A stretch of 64,000 bases of DNA from Candidatus Accumulibacter sp. 66-26. Lineage in GTDB: Bacteria; Pseudomonadota; Gammaproteobacteria; Burkholderiales; Rhodocyclaceae. A program made the translations under genes and the position numbers. The notes below the pieces were generated by a model. It was not told where the DNA came from and ran no database searches. It worked only from the letters and a program-made list of their open reading frames with translations. Where the stretch lies: contig MKUH01000018.1 in assembly GCA_001897745.1 (NCBI GenBank), positions 62,001 to 126,000 on the forward strand. Direction: 5' to 3'. This document shows, piece by piece, positions 38,632 to 47,312 of this stretch. The first letter of the stretch is position 1, and each line of letters opens with the position of its first letter.

Positions 38632-38686
38632 GCGCCCCGGCGCCGCGCTTGCCGGGGGCGGCCGGCGACCTCGCGGGGGCAGGGTG

Positions 38687-38692
38687 TATAAT
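38687..38692 (+). promoter_or_regulatory. -10 element upstream of the DUF3460 gene
   Basis: A perfect TATAAT lies 62 bases before the ATG. No good -35 box is present at the usual distance, so it may be an extended (TGTATAAT) or activated promoter. Confidence 0.55.
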
Positions 38693-38754
38693 CGCCGGCT
38701 TGCAGAATCTGCGATCACCGTTACTTCAACACCCTGCCGATTGGGAGAGACCGA

Positions 38755-38952
38755 ATGGCGCTGTACGAATCCGATCACACCAAGTTCATGCGTGAAATGC
38801 TGGCCAAGAACCCCGAGTGGGCCGAGGATCAGCGCCAGGGACGCGCGATCTGGTGGGACAAGAAGACCCCGCTCGACGAGCAGAAGACTTTCGGCGCCGC
38901 CCGCGAAGCGCACCGCTCGTACCCCTACGACGTGAACTTCGAGCAGCAGTAA
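38755..38952 (+). CDS. DUF3460 family protein
   Basis: The 65-residue soluble protein begins MALYESDHTKFMREML and contains AIWWDKKTPLDEQ, the pattern of a family restricted largely to betaproteobacteria. No function is known. It has its own promoter with a perfect -10 box, a good ribosome site (GGGAGAG) and a strong terminator after it, so it is likely expressed well as a single gene. Confidence 0.88.
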   Translation: MALYESDHTKFMREMLAKNPEWAEDQRQGRAIWWDKKTPLDEQKTFGAAREAHRSYPYDVNFEQQ

Positions 38953-39007
38953 GGCTGCGGGCCGAGGGCCGGATTCGCGAATCTCGCACCTAACACCCGG
39001 CGCCGCA

Positions 39008-39045
39008 AAAGCAAACGGCCAGACATATGTCTGGCCGTTTGCTTT
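39008..39045. terminator. bidirectional terminator, perfect 38-base palindrome
   Basis: AAAGCAAACGGCCAGACAT is followed directly by its exact reverse complement, giving a 19-bp palindrome flanked by A and T runs. It sits between two convergent genes and should stop transcripts of DUF3460 from the left and of the acetyltransferase gene from the right. Confidence 0.85.
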
Positions 39046-39069
39046 GGTGCGCGGTCGGTCGGCCGGCGC

Positions 39070-41760
39070 TCAGCCCTGCAGGGGCTTGACGACGCGCTTC
39101 ACCGCCGGGTCTTCGGGGTGCGGGTGGATGGTGAAGCCGAGGCTGCCCATCAGGCGGAACATCTTCGAGTTGAGCGCCAGCACGTCGCCGACCACGGCGC
39201 GGTAGCCCTTGGTGCGCGCGCATTCGATAAGCGCCGTCATCAGCTTGCGGCCGATGCCGTGCTTCTGCCAGTCGTCGGCGATCGCCAGCGCGAACTCGAC
39301 CGATTCGCCGTCCGGGTTGGTCACGTAGCGTGCGACGCCGATCTGCAACTCCTTGCCGTCGTCGCCCGGTACCGTCGCGACGAGCGCCATCTCGCGGTCG
39401 TAGTCGATCTGCGTGAAGCGCACCAGCATGGCCTGCGTCAGTTCGCGCAGCGTGTCCATGAAGCGGTAGTACTTGCTTTCGTCGGACATGCGCTTGACGA
39501 AGTCCTGTTCCATCTCGGCGTCTTCCGGGCGGATCGGGCGGACCGTGACGGTGCGTCCGTCGGGTAGTTGCCAGTCCTGGATCAGATGCACCGGGTAGGG
39601 GTGGATCGCCATGTGCGAGTAGCGGTCGCCGGTCGGCGGCGTGAAGTCGATCACGATGCGCGCGTCGGCGGCGATCGCGCCGTTCTCGTCGACGATCAGC
39701 GGGTTGAGGTCGAGTTCCTGCAGCCAGGGCAGCTCGCACACCATCTCGGAGATGTTGAGCAGCACTTCCTCGAGCGCGTCGAGATTGACCGGCGGCATGT
39801 TGCGGAACTCGCCGAGCAGCTTCGAGGCGCGCGTCGACTTGATCAGGTCCTGTGCCAGGTAGCCGTTGAGCGGCGGCAGGGCGACCGCGCGGTCGCTGAA
39901 GATTTCGACCTCGGTGCCGCCGGCGCCGAAGGTGATGATCGGTCCGAAGATCGGGTCGCGCACGACGCCGACCATCAGCTCGCGGCCGTGCGGGCGGGCG
40001 AGGTAGGGCTCGATCGAGACACCGTTGATGCGCGCGTCGGGATGCTTTTTCTGCACCGTCTCGATGATGTCGTGGTAGGCGTTGCGCACGGCCGGGGCGT
40101 TGGTGATGTTGAGGCGCACGCCGCCGGCGTCGCTCTTGTGGATGAGGTCCGGCGAATCGACCTTCATCGCGATCGGGAAGCCGAGTTGCTCGGCGAGCAG
40201 CAGCGCTTCGGTCGGCGTGCGCGCGACCATGGTCTGCGCGACGGGGACGCGGAAGGCGCGCAGGATGGCCTTCGACTCCATCTCGGAGAGGACCTTGCGG
40301 CGTTCCTGCAGAACGGCCTCGATCAGCATCTTGGCCCCCTCCGTTTCCGGGCGGGTGGTCGTCGACGAAGGTTCCGGCGTTTGCAGCAGGAGCTTCTGGT
40401 TCCGGTAGTAGGTCGAGATGTGGTAGTACAGCTCGACCGCCGTTTCCGGCATGCGGAAGGCCGGGATCGATGCGTTCTCCATCGCCAGGCGCGCTTCGAG
40501 CACCTGTTCCTCGCCCATCCAGCAGGTCAGGATCGGCTTCGAGGTCTGGTCGCTGACGTCGATCACCGCCTGCGCGACGGCCATCGGCTGCGTCATCGCC
40601 TGCGGCGAGAGCATCACCAGCATGCCGTCCACGTCCTCGTCCTGCGCCACCGCAAGGATGGCATCGCGGTAGCGCTCGGGCGTCGCGTCGCCGCCGATGT
40701 CGATCGGATTGCTGTGCGACCAGGTGGGCGGCAGCGCCGTGTTGAGCGACTGCGTGGTCGCCATCGACAGGTTGGCGAGCGGAATGTCGAGGTCGCCGGC
40801 GCGGTCGGCGGCCATCGCGCCCGGTCCGCCGCCGTTGGTGATGATGGCCAGGCGCTTGCCTTGCGGGCGGAACTTGGAGGCCAGCGCCTTCGAGGCGTAG
40901 AACAGCTGGCCGACGTTCTTGACGCGCACGACGCCGGCGCGGCGGATGGCGGCGTCGAAAACGATGTCGGAGCCGGCGATCATGCCCGAGTGGGTCTGCA
41001 CGGCGGCCGAGCCGGCGGCGTGGCGGCCGGCCTTGAGCAGGATGATCGGCTTGATGCGCGCCGCCGAGCGCAGCGAGCTCATGAAGCGGCGGGCGTTGCG
41101 GATGCCTTCGACGTAAAGCAGGATGTAGTGCGTGCGGCTGTCGTAGATCAGGTAGTCGAGAATCTCGCCGAAATCGACGTCGGCCGTGCTGCCCAGCGAA
41201 ATGACGCTGGAGAAGCCGACGCGGTTGCTCTTCGCCCAGTCGAGTACCGAGGAGCACATGGCGCCCGATTGCGAAACCAGCGCGAGATGGCCGACGTTGG
41301 CATTGACGCGCGCGAAGGTGGCGTTCAGGCCGAGTTCCGGGCGGATGATGCCGAGGCAGTTGGGGCCGAGCACGCGCACGTTGTAGCTGCGGGCGATTTC
41401 GAGCATCTTGCGTTCGAGCGCGGCGCCCGAGTGGCCGGCCTCGGCGAAGCCCGAGGTGACGACGATGACGTTCTTGACGCCGCTGCGGCCGCACTGCTCG
41501 ACGATGGCCGGCACCGTCTGCGGGCGGGTGGCGATCACCGCCAGTTCGACGCGCGCGCCGATCTCTTCGATCGACTTGTAGGCTTCGACGCCCTGCACCG
41601 TCTCGTGTTTGGGGTTGATCGGGTACAGGCGGCCCTTGTAGCCCGAGTCGAGGATGTTCTTGAAGAGGATGTTGCCGACCGAATTTTCGCGGTCGGAGGC
41701 GCCGATCACGGCGACGGATTTGGGTTCGAACAGACTGGTCAGATAGTGTTGTTCAAGCAT
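39070..41760 (-). CDS. acyl-CoA synthetase (NDP-forming)-like protein acetyltransferase, Pat/PatZ type
   Basis: The 896-residue protein joins a CoA-binding domain (SVAVIGASDRENSVGN), a flavodoxin-like ligase domain (LVSQSGAMCSSVLDW, GPNCLGIIRP), an ATP-grasp domain (PIAMKVDSPDLIHKSDAGGVRLN, VSIEPYLARPHGRELMVGVVRDP) and a C-terminal GNAT domain from about residue 725 (VEFALAIADDWQKHGIGRKLM). Enzymes of this build acetylate lysines on proteins such as acetyl-CoA synthetase. The GNAT acetyl-CoA loop QKHGIGRKL is intact. A palindromic site about 90 bases upstream of the start may be an operator. It is a single gene ending at a strong terminator. Confidence 0.9.
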   Translation of the reverse strand: MLEQHYLTSLFEPKSVAVIGASDRENSVGNILFKNILDSGYKGRLYPINPKHETVQGVEAYKSIEEIGARVELAVIATRPQTVPAIVEQCGRSGVKNVIVVTSGFAEAGHSGAALERKMLEIARSYNVRVLGPNCLGIIRPELGLNATFARVNANVGHLALVSQSGAMCSSVLDWAKSNRVGFSSVISLGSTADVDFGEILDYLIYDSRTHYILLYVEGIRNARRFMSSLRSAARIKPIILLKAGRHAAGSAAVQTHSGMIAGSDIVFDAAIRRAGVVRVKNVGQLFYASKALASKFRPQGKRLAIITNGGGPGAMAADRAGDLDIPLANLSMATTQSLNTALPPTWSHSNPIDIGGDATPERYRDAILAVAQDEDVDGMLVMLSPQAMTQPMAVAQAVIDVSDQTSKPILTCWMGEEQVLEARLAMENASIPAFRMPETAVELYYHISTYYRNQKLLLQTPEPSSTTTRPETEGAKMLIEAVLQERRKVLSEMESKAILRAFRVPVAQTMVARTPTEALLLAEQLGFPIAMKVDSPDLIHKSDAGGVRLNITNAPAVRNAYHDIIETVQKKHPDARINGVSIEPYLARPHGRELMVGVVRDPIFGPIITFGAGGTEVEIFSDRAVALPPLNGYLAQDLIKSTRASKLLGEFRNMPPVNLDALEEVLLNISEMVCELPWLQELDLNPLIVDENGAIAADARIVIDFTPPTGDRYSHMAIHPYPVHLIQDWQLPDGRTVTVRPIRPEDAEMEQDFVKRMSDESKYYRFMDTLRELTQAMLVRFTQIDYDREMALVATVPGDDGKELQIGVARYVTNPDGESVEFALAIADDWQKHGIGRKLMTALIECARTKGYRAVVGDVLALNSKMFRLMGSLGFTIHPHPEDPAVKRVVKPLQG

Positions 41761-41846
41761 GTTGTTTCACTCAGTAGGTGACCGGTGCAATAGGATGAAT
41801 GGATTTTTGCGACGCAGCAATCTAGCACGAATTATCCCTTTGGTCT

Positions 41847-41864
41847 CTAGGGGAAAACACCTAG
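41847..41864. promoter_or_regulatory. palindromic candidate operator upstream of the Pat-type gene
   Basis: CTAGG at 41847-41851 and CCTAG at 41860-41864 form an inverted repeat with an 8-base AT-rich centre (GGGAAAAC). It is 87 bases upstream of the minus-strand start at 41760. The dyad shape suits a LuxR/NarL-type dimer. The regulator is not identified. Confidence 0.45.
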
Positions 41865-41930
41865 TATCGCGTGCCGGAACCAATGCCGGGAAAAAATGCT
41901 GAAAGCCCTGTTTTAAACGCTCTCAGCGAT

Positions 41931-41954
41931 GTTTTTTCGAGCGGCCGAAAAAAC
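41931..41954. terminator. A/T-rich hairpin in the 41761-42026 gap
   Basis: GTTTTTTCG at 41931-41939 pairs with CGAAAAAAC at 41946-41954 around a 6-base loop. It lies downstream of the minus-strand OsmC gene and could end that transcript. The rest of the 266-base gap holds the Pat-type gene promoter region. Confidence 0.4.
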
Positions 41955-42026
41955 GTCCGGGCGGCCGGAGCGGCGCATCGTTTCCGGAGTTGTGGTTGTG
42001 CGGCGCAGCATGAAAAACCCCGGCAC

Positions 42027-42464
42027 TCATGCGGCGACGCTTTCCGCCAGGCTGCTGTCGATCCGGATTTCCGAACGCAGCGTGCGGTACATCGGGCACT
42101 TGTTGGCGATCTCGAGCATCCGGGTGCGCTGCTCGGGGCTCAGGTCGCCTTCCAGGGTGATGGTGCGCTCGATGCGGTCGACCTTGCCCTGACCTTCGAC
42201 CTCGATTTTTTCGTGCGTCAGTTCGACGTTGATCGCATTCAGCGGCAGCTTCTTGATCTCGGCGTACATGCGCAGCGTTATCGACGTGCAGGCGCCGAGC
42301 GCCGCGAGCAGGTAGTCGTAGGGCGCCGGGCCGGCATCTTCGCCGCCGGCCGCGACGGGTTCGTCGGCGAGCAGGCTGTGGCGGCCGATGCGCACGCTCT
42401 GCTGATAACGGCCCAGGCCGTTTTCACCGACGCTGACCGAGGTGGGATGATTGTTTTGCGTCAC
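42027..42464 (-). CDS. OsmC family peroxidase-like protein
   Basis: The 145-residue protein has the OsmC fold with the two reactive Cys residues C59 (ALGACTSITLRMYA) and C123 (NKCPMYRTL). Family members reduce organic hydroperoxides. I start it at the GTG at 42464, eight bases after AGGAG. An upstream ATG exists but has no homology and would cover that ribosome site. It is divergent from the methyltransferase, whose start is 67 bases away. Confidence 0.88.
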   Translation of the reverse strand: MTQNNHPTSVSVGENGLGRYQQSVRIGRHSLLADEPVAAGGEDAGPAPYDYLLAALGACTSITLRMYAEIKKLPLNAINVELTHEKIEVEGQGKVDRIERTITLEGDLSPEQRTRMLEIANKCPMYRTLRSEIRIDSSLAESVAA

Positions 42465-42531
42465 TGCCGAGTCTCCTGGTTGGCTTGTTATCCTGCGAAT
42501 CATAATTGAAAGCCATTTGAATGGAAGACGC

Positions 42532-43077
42532 ATGACTCAGCATCCCGAACTCTCTTCCGCGTCGCCGTGGGTGGCGCGCTTCGCTCCCTTGATTCCCGCC
42601 GGCGGCGAGGTGCTCGATCTGGCCTGCGGCGGCGGGCGGCACACGCGCCTGCTGGCCGGGCTGGGCTACCGCGTCGAGGCGGTCGACCGGGAGACGGGCG
42701 GCCTCGACGATCTGGCGAGGACGGCCGGCGTGACGGTGCGCACGGCCGATCTCGAGGGCGGTCCCTGGCCTTATGGCGGGCGGCGTTTTGCCGGGGTGGT
42801 GGCGACCAACTACCTGCATCGTCCGCGTCTCGCCGATCTGCTGGCGGTCCTGGCCGATCCCGGCGTTCTGATCTACGAAACCTTCATGCTCGGCAACGAA
42901 CGCTACGGCCGGCCGGCGAGTCCGGAATTCCTGCTGCGCCCGCAGGAGCTGCTGCAGGTGGCGGCCGCCGCCGGCCTGCGCGTGCTGGCCTTCGAGGAAG
43001 GCTACGTCGACCGGCCCAAGCCGGCGCTCGTGCAGCGTCTGTGCGCCGCGCGCGGCGAGGTGACGGCGCGTCTCTGA
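42532..43077 (+). CDS. class I SAM-dependent methyltransferase
   Basis: The 181-residue protein has the SAM-binding motif VLDLACGGGRHTRLLAGLG at about residues 25-43, an acidic residue after strand two (VEAVDRE) and the fourth-strand motif GVVATNYLHRPRL. It is short, close to the core methyltransferase fold, and resembles TehB/Tam-like proteins. The substrate is unknown. Its stop is immediately next to the stop of mnmH on the other strand, with no spacer. Confidence 0.85.
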   Translation: MTQHPELSSASPWVARFAPLIPAGGEVLDLACGGGRHTRLLAGLGYRVEAVDRETGGLDDLARTAGVTVRTADLEGGPWPYGGRRFAGVVATNYLHRPRLADLLAVLADPGVLIYETFMLGNERYGRPASPEFLLRPQELLQVAAAAGLRVLAFEEGYVDRPKPALVQRLCAARGEVTARL

Positions 43078-44133
43078 TCAGCGCCCGGCGATCCGGCGCG
43101 CGACGGCTTCGATGCCTTGCGCGCCGAGGTCGTCGGTGGCGAAGGTTTGCGGCGCCGCCGTAAAGCCCGCGTAGTTGCGGTTTTGCGAGCGCTGGTAGAG
43201 CGGGTCGTAGTGCAGGGCGAGGAGTTCGCCGACCAGTTCGCGCCACTGCCCGGTGCAGACGTACTCCTGCCAGCGCGCCACGGTTTCGCGGCTCTGCAGC
43301 TTGCGCAGGGCGTCGAGGCGCGAGTTGAGCCAGTCGGGCGCCTGCAGGAAGTAGGCGTAGTCGCGCAGCAGGAAGTCGACGCGCGCCGCGAATTCCGCCT
43401 CGACGTTCAGGCACTGGCCGGCGCGCATCGTCTCGAGCAGTGCGTCGGGCAGGTGGATGTGGCCGATCTTGCGGCTTTCGGCTTCGACATAGACCGGGCG
43501 CTCCGGGTCGAAGGCGCGCAGCGCCAGCAGCAGGCGCGATTCGAAAGCCTTTTGTGAAGGCTGCGGCTGGTCGGGCAGCACGCCGAGCACCGAACCCTTG
43601 TGGCAGGCCAGTTCCTCGAGGTCGAGCACCTGCTCGCCGAGTCGGGCGAGCGCCTGCAGGATGCGGCTCTTGCCGCTGCCGGTGGCGCCGCAGACGACCT
43701 TCAGCCGCAGTCGGCGCGGCAGCTCGGCGAGGGCTTCGACGACCTGCTTGCGATAGACCTTGTAGCCGCCTTCGAGCTGGCAGGCGTCCCAGCCGATGCG
43801 GCGGAAGATCAGCGTCATTGAGCCGCTGCGCTGCCCGCCGCGCCAGCAGACGATGAGCGGGCGCCAGGTTTTCGGGCGGTCGAGGAATTTTTCGCGCAGA
43901 TGGCGGGCGATATTCTCGGCGACGTAGGCGGCGCCGATCTTCTTGGCCTCGAAGGGCGAGGCCTGCTTGTAGAGGGTGCCGACCTCGATGCGCTGGTCGT
44001 TGTCGAGGACCGGGCAGTTGATCGCGCCGGGGATGTGGTCTTCGGCGAATTCGGCCGGCGAGCGGACGTCGATGATCTCGTCGAAAGCTCCGGGGTGGCC
44101 GATCTCTTCCAGGCTGGCGCTGCCTTGTTTCAT
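43078..44133 (-). CDS. mnmH: tRNA 2-selenouridine synthase
   Basis: The 351-residue enzyme (also known as SelU or YbbB) replaces sulfur with selenium at the wobble 2-thiouridine of some tRNAs. It has an N-terminal rhodanese domain with the active Cys96 (LIVCWRGGQRSGSM) and a C-terminal P-loop domain with GATGSGKS at 149-156. Both are intact. It implies that the cell makes selenophosphate, but selD is not in this window. Confidence 0.94.
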   Translation of the reverse strand: MKQGSASLEEIGHPGAFDEIIDVRSPAEFAEDHIPGAINCPVLDNDQRIEVGTLYKQASPFEAKKIGAAYVAENIARHLREKFLDRPKTWRPLIVCWRGGQRSGSMTLIFRRIGWDACQLEGGYKVYRKQVVEALAELPRRLRLKVVCGATGSGKSRILQALARLGEQVLDLEELACHKGSVLGVLPDQPQPSQKAFESRLLLALRAFDPERPVYVEAESRKIGHIHLPDALLETMRAGQCLNVEAEFAARVDFLLRDYAYFLQAPDWLNSRLDALRKLQSRETVARWQEYVCTGQWRELVGELLALHYDPLYQRSQNRNYAGFTAAPQTFATDDLGAQGIEAVARRIAGR

Positions 44134-44164
44134 CCCGCGTTGCTTCCGTGTGTGCGATGGGCCG

Positions 44165-44791
44165 CTATTTTAGCAGCGGCGCCAGTCCCCGCCAGACATT
44201 GTCGAGCAGCAGCACTTGCGCTTCGGCCGTCGGATGCAGGTTGTCGGATTGAAACAGGCCGGGCTGCGTCGCCACGCCGTCGAGCAGGAAGTCGACGAAA
44301 GCCGTTTTCCGGGCGCGGGCGACTTCGCCGAAGACGGCGTGGAAGGTCGCGGCGTAGGGGCCGTAGTTGGGCGGCAGGCGCTGCCCGACGATCAGCACGC
44401 GCGCCTGCCGCTTCTGCGCGGCGCCGGCGATGGCTTCGAGATTCTCGCGCAGGGTCGCCACCGGCAGGCCGCGCAGGCCGTCGTTGCTACCCAGCGCGAC
44501 GATGACGACGGCCGGTGCGTGGCGGCCGAGCAGGGCGTCGATGCGGGCGCGCCCGCCGCTCGTGGTTTCGCCCGAGATGCTCGCGTTGACGACGCTATAA
44601 TCGAGCTTCCTCTCCTGCAGCCGCCGCGCCAGCAGGGCCGGCCAGGCGGCGTCCTGGCGGATGCCGTAGCCGGCCGAGAGCGAGTCGCCGAAGACGAGGA
44701 TGGTTTTTGCGGCAAGCGCCGGCGACGCCGGCAGGAGCAGCAGGCACGACAGCAATGCGCTCAACAGCGCACGATACGGAAAGCGGAACAT
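44165..44791 (-). CDS. tesA: multifunctional arylesterase/lysophospholipase, TesA family
   Basis: The 208-residue protein has a signal peptide (ALLSALLSCLLLLPASPALA) and the SGNH hydrolase blocks: GDSLS with the nucleophile at about residue 37, the Gly of ISGET, the Asn of GSND and the catalytic DNLHP near the end. It should be a periplasmic thioesterase/esterase. Its ATG at 44791 shares bases with the ATG of the divergent ABC gene (CATG), so its promoter must lie inside that gene. Confidence 0.92.
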   Translation of the reverse strand: MFRFPYRALLSALLSCLLLLPASPALAAKTILVFGDSLSAGYGIRQDAAWPALLARRLQERKLDYSVVNASISGETTSGGRARIDALLGRHAPAVVIVALGSNDGLRGLPVATLRENLEAIAGAAQKRQARVLIVGQRLPPNYGPYAATFHAVFGEVARARKTAFVDFLLDGVATQPGLFQSDNLHPTAEAQVLLLDNVWRGLAPLLK

Positions 44792-45536
44792 GACGGAAAT
44801 CGCAGCCGAGGCGGTGGATGGGGTGAATGAGACGGTGGGTGAAAAAGCGTCGGGGGGCGCCGCGGAAGCCGTGGTCGAAGTCAGCCGCCTGCTCAAGCAG
44901 GTCGATAACGGCGGCGAGGCGTTGACCATTCTGCACGAGATTTCGTTCGCGGTGGCCGCAGGCGAGACGGTGGCGGTGGTCGGCGCCTCGGGCTCGGGCA
45001 AGTCGACCCTGCTCGGACTGTTGGCCGGACTCGATCTGCCGAGCAGCGGCTCGGTCACGCTGGCCGGCGAGAACCTCGCGGGACTCGACGAGGATGCGCG
45101 GGCCGTGCTGCGCGGCCGCCTGCTCGGTTTCGTCTTCCAGTCCTTCCAACTGCTGCCGTCGCTGACCGCACTGGAAAACGTGATGCTGCCGCTCGAACTG
45201 GCTGCGATGCCCGATGCGCGCGCGCGCGCCGAGCACTGGCTGCAGCGCGTCGGCCTGGGGCATCGCCTGCGCCACTATCCGAAGCACCTGTCCGGCGGCG
45301 AGCAGCAGCGCGTCGCGCTGGCCCGCGCCTTCGCGCCCAATCCCCGGCTGGTCCTGGCCGACGAGCCGACCGGCAACCTCGACGCGGCGACCGGCCATCA
45401 GATCATCGAACTGATGTTTGCGATCAACGCCGAGCGCGGCACCACGCTGATCCTCGTCACGCACGACGACGAAATCGCGGCCCGCTGCGCGCGGCGGCTG
45501 CACATGCACGCCGGGCGGATCGAGGAGATCGCCTGA
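44790..45536 (+). CDS. ABC transporter ATP-binding protein, LolD/YbbA-like
   Basis: The 248-residue ATPase has Walker A GASGSGKS, the Q-loop [10 protein letters not shown], the signature LSGGEQQR, Walker [13 protein letters not shown] and the H-loop THD. An extra 30 residues precede the usual start of the domain. The divergent position beside tesA matches the tesA-ybbA arrangement known in gammaproteobacteria, where a large permease follows. Here the next gene is an unrelated FapA-like gene, so the permease must be elsewhere or lost. The function, lipid or substrate extrusion by the MacB/LolD class, is inferred. Confidence 0.9.
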   Translation: MTEIAAEAVDGVNETVGEKASGGAAEAVVEVSRLLKQVDNGGEALTILHEISFAVAAGETVAVVGASGSGKSTLLGLLAGLDLPSSGSVTLAGENLAGLDEDARAVLRGRLLGFVFQSFQLLPSLTALENVMLPLELAAMPDARARAEHWLQRVGLGHRLRHYPKHLSGGEQQRVALARAFAPNPRLVLADEPTGNLDAATGHQIIELMFAINAERGTTLILVTHDDEIAARCARRLHMHAGRIEEIA

Positions 45537-45710
45537 GGACGGGGTCTCCTTCGATGCTCCGGGCGCTTGCCGCGCCAGGGCGTTACACTACAGAAAAAGA
45601 ACGGCCGGCCGTCATTCTCATCGGGAGAGCGGACCGGCTCGCGGCGTGCGGCGCGAAATGATCCCCGGCTGTCCGGGCGTCGTTTCGCGGACAAAAGACA
45701 AGGGGGGGGA

Positions 45711-47312
45711 ATGTCTGGATTTCCGGGTTTGGTTTTTTTCGAGGATGCGGGCAAGGTTCTCGTGCGCGTCGAAGCGGCGGCGGAGCGGCCGCCGCTCGTA
45801 GCGGATCGCTTGCATGAATTGCTGGTCGAGGCCGGTTACGGCGACTGTCTGCCGAACGACGCGGCGCTGACCGCTTTGCTGATCCGCTGCAACGCTCAGG
45901 AAAGCGGCTTCGAGCTGCAGGTCGGCGAGCGCCGTGACGGCGCTTTCGAGCTGACGGTGGACGACGATGCGATGCACGCCTGGGTGACGCTGGCGGCGGC
46001 GCGCGGCGGCCGGCCGGTGGCGTCTGAAAACGTGTTCATGGCGCTCGGCGAGGCCGGCCTGCTCTACGGCATCGACGAGGCTGCCGTGCGCGCGGCGTGC
46101 GCGGCGAACGCCGATACCCGTTTCTGCGCGGCGCGCGGCCTGCCGGCTGAGGATGGCGAAAACGCGCGTTTCGAACTGCTGGTCGACGATACGCGCGACC
46201 GGGTGCCCCGGATGAACGAGAGCGGGCTGATCGATTTCCGCGAGCTTGGCGCGATTCCGGTGGTCGAGGCCGGGCAGGCGCTGATGCGGCGCGTGCCGCC
46301 GACGCGCGGCGTCGATGGACACAATGTGCGCGGCGAGCTCGTTCCGGCGCAACCGGGACGCGCCGAGCCTTTCGTCGACGGACTGATCGGTGCGGCAGCC
46401 GACCCGGGCGAGCCCAACCTGCTGGTCGCCCTGGTCAATGGTCAGCCGGTGCGTTGCGGCAACGGCGTTTCGGTCGAGCAGGTGGTGCGCTTCGGCAACG
46501 TCAATCTCGCTTCCGGCAACATTTCCTTCGACGGGACCGTGCATGTCGAGGGCGAGATCGCGCCCGGGATGAAGGTGCATGCGACCGGCGACATCATCGT
46601 CAGCGGCGTCGTCGACGGTGCCGATCTCGATGCCGGCGGCGACATCCAGATCGGCGGCGGCGTCATCGCACAGGCCAAGGTGCGCGCCGCCGGTTCGGTT
46701 TCGGCGCGCTTCGCGGAGAACGCGCAAATCTACGCCGGAAGTACGATCTCGATCGGCGACATGGCGCTGCAGTGCGACCTGCAGGCGATCAACAGCATCG
46801 TCGTCGGGAACAATTCGCCGCAGCGCGGACGGCTGGCCGGCGGTTCGGCGCGCGCCATGATGCTGGTCGGCGCTCCGGTCTATGGGCTGGCCACGGGCGG
46901 CGTGACGAGCGTGCTGGTCGGCGTCAATCCGGTGCTCGAAGCGCAGTATCAGGAAATTCTGCAGCGCATCGAGAAGCTGCGGGGCGAGGAAGACAGCCTG
47001 CAGAAGCTCGTCCAGCACCTGACCAAGGCCGGCGACAAGGGCGGCATGCTGGAGCGCGCCAAGGCTTCCTGGCAGCGGGCCGTGCAGGGCTGGGCGCAAC
47101 TGCTGCCCGAAAAGGACGAGCTGGAAAAGCAGCTCGCATTCATCCAGGGCGCGAAGATCAAGGTCGGCGTCGGGGTGTCAGGCGCGGTTGACGTCGCTTT
47201 CGGGAAGAAATCGCTGCGTCTGCGCCGCGCCTGCGATGCCGGGGAGTTCGTGCTGTGCGACGGGCGGATCGTGTTCGTCGATCCATCCGGCGAAGCCCAG
47301 GAACTGGGTTAG
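45711..47312 (+). CDS. FapA/DUF342 family protein
   Basis: The 533-residue cytoplasmic protein has an N-terminal region of about 170 residues, then a FapA core with repeated short segments forming a right-handed beta-helix (GNVNLASGNISFDGTVHVEGEI, GDIIVSGVVDGADLDAGGDIQIGGGVIAQAKV), and a coiled coil at about 405-490. FapA-like proteins are linked to polar localisation, motility and c-di-GMP signalling in other bacteria; no function is shown here. The ATG is preceded by a run of eight G residues at 45702-45709, which is also its ribosome site. Its stop overlaps the stop of convergent hpnE (TTAG). Confidence 0.88.
   Translation: MSGFPGLVFFEDAGKVLVRVEAAAERPPLVADRLHELLVEAGYGDCLPNDAALTALLIRCNAQESGFELQVGERRDGAFELTVDDDAMHAWVTLAAARGGRPVASENVFMALGEAGLLYGIDEAAVRAACAANADTRFCAARGLPAEDGENARFELLVDDTRDRVPRMNESGLIDFRELGAIPVVEAGQALMRRVPPTRGVDGHNVRGELVPAQPGRAEPFVDGLIGAAADPGEPNLLVALVNGQPVRCGNGVSVEQVVRFGNVNLASGNISFDGTVHVEGEIAPGMKVHATGDIIVSGVVDGADLDAGGDIQIGGGVIAQAKVRAAGSVSARFAENAQIYAGSTISIGDMALQCDLQAINSIVVGNNSPQRGRLAGGSARAMMLVGAPVYGLATGGVTSVLVGVNPVLEAQYQEILQRIEKLRGEEDSLQKLVQHLTKAGDKGGMLERAKASWQRAVQGWAQLLPEKDELEKQLAFIQGAKIKVGVGVSGAVDVAFGKKSLRLRRACDAGEFVLCDGRIVFVDPSGEAQELG

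Noticed and set aside
39568-41781. Plus-strand open frame opposite the Pat-type gene
   Set aside because: No domain can be recognised in it, and the minus strand encodes a full-length conserved enzyme.
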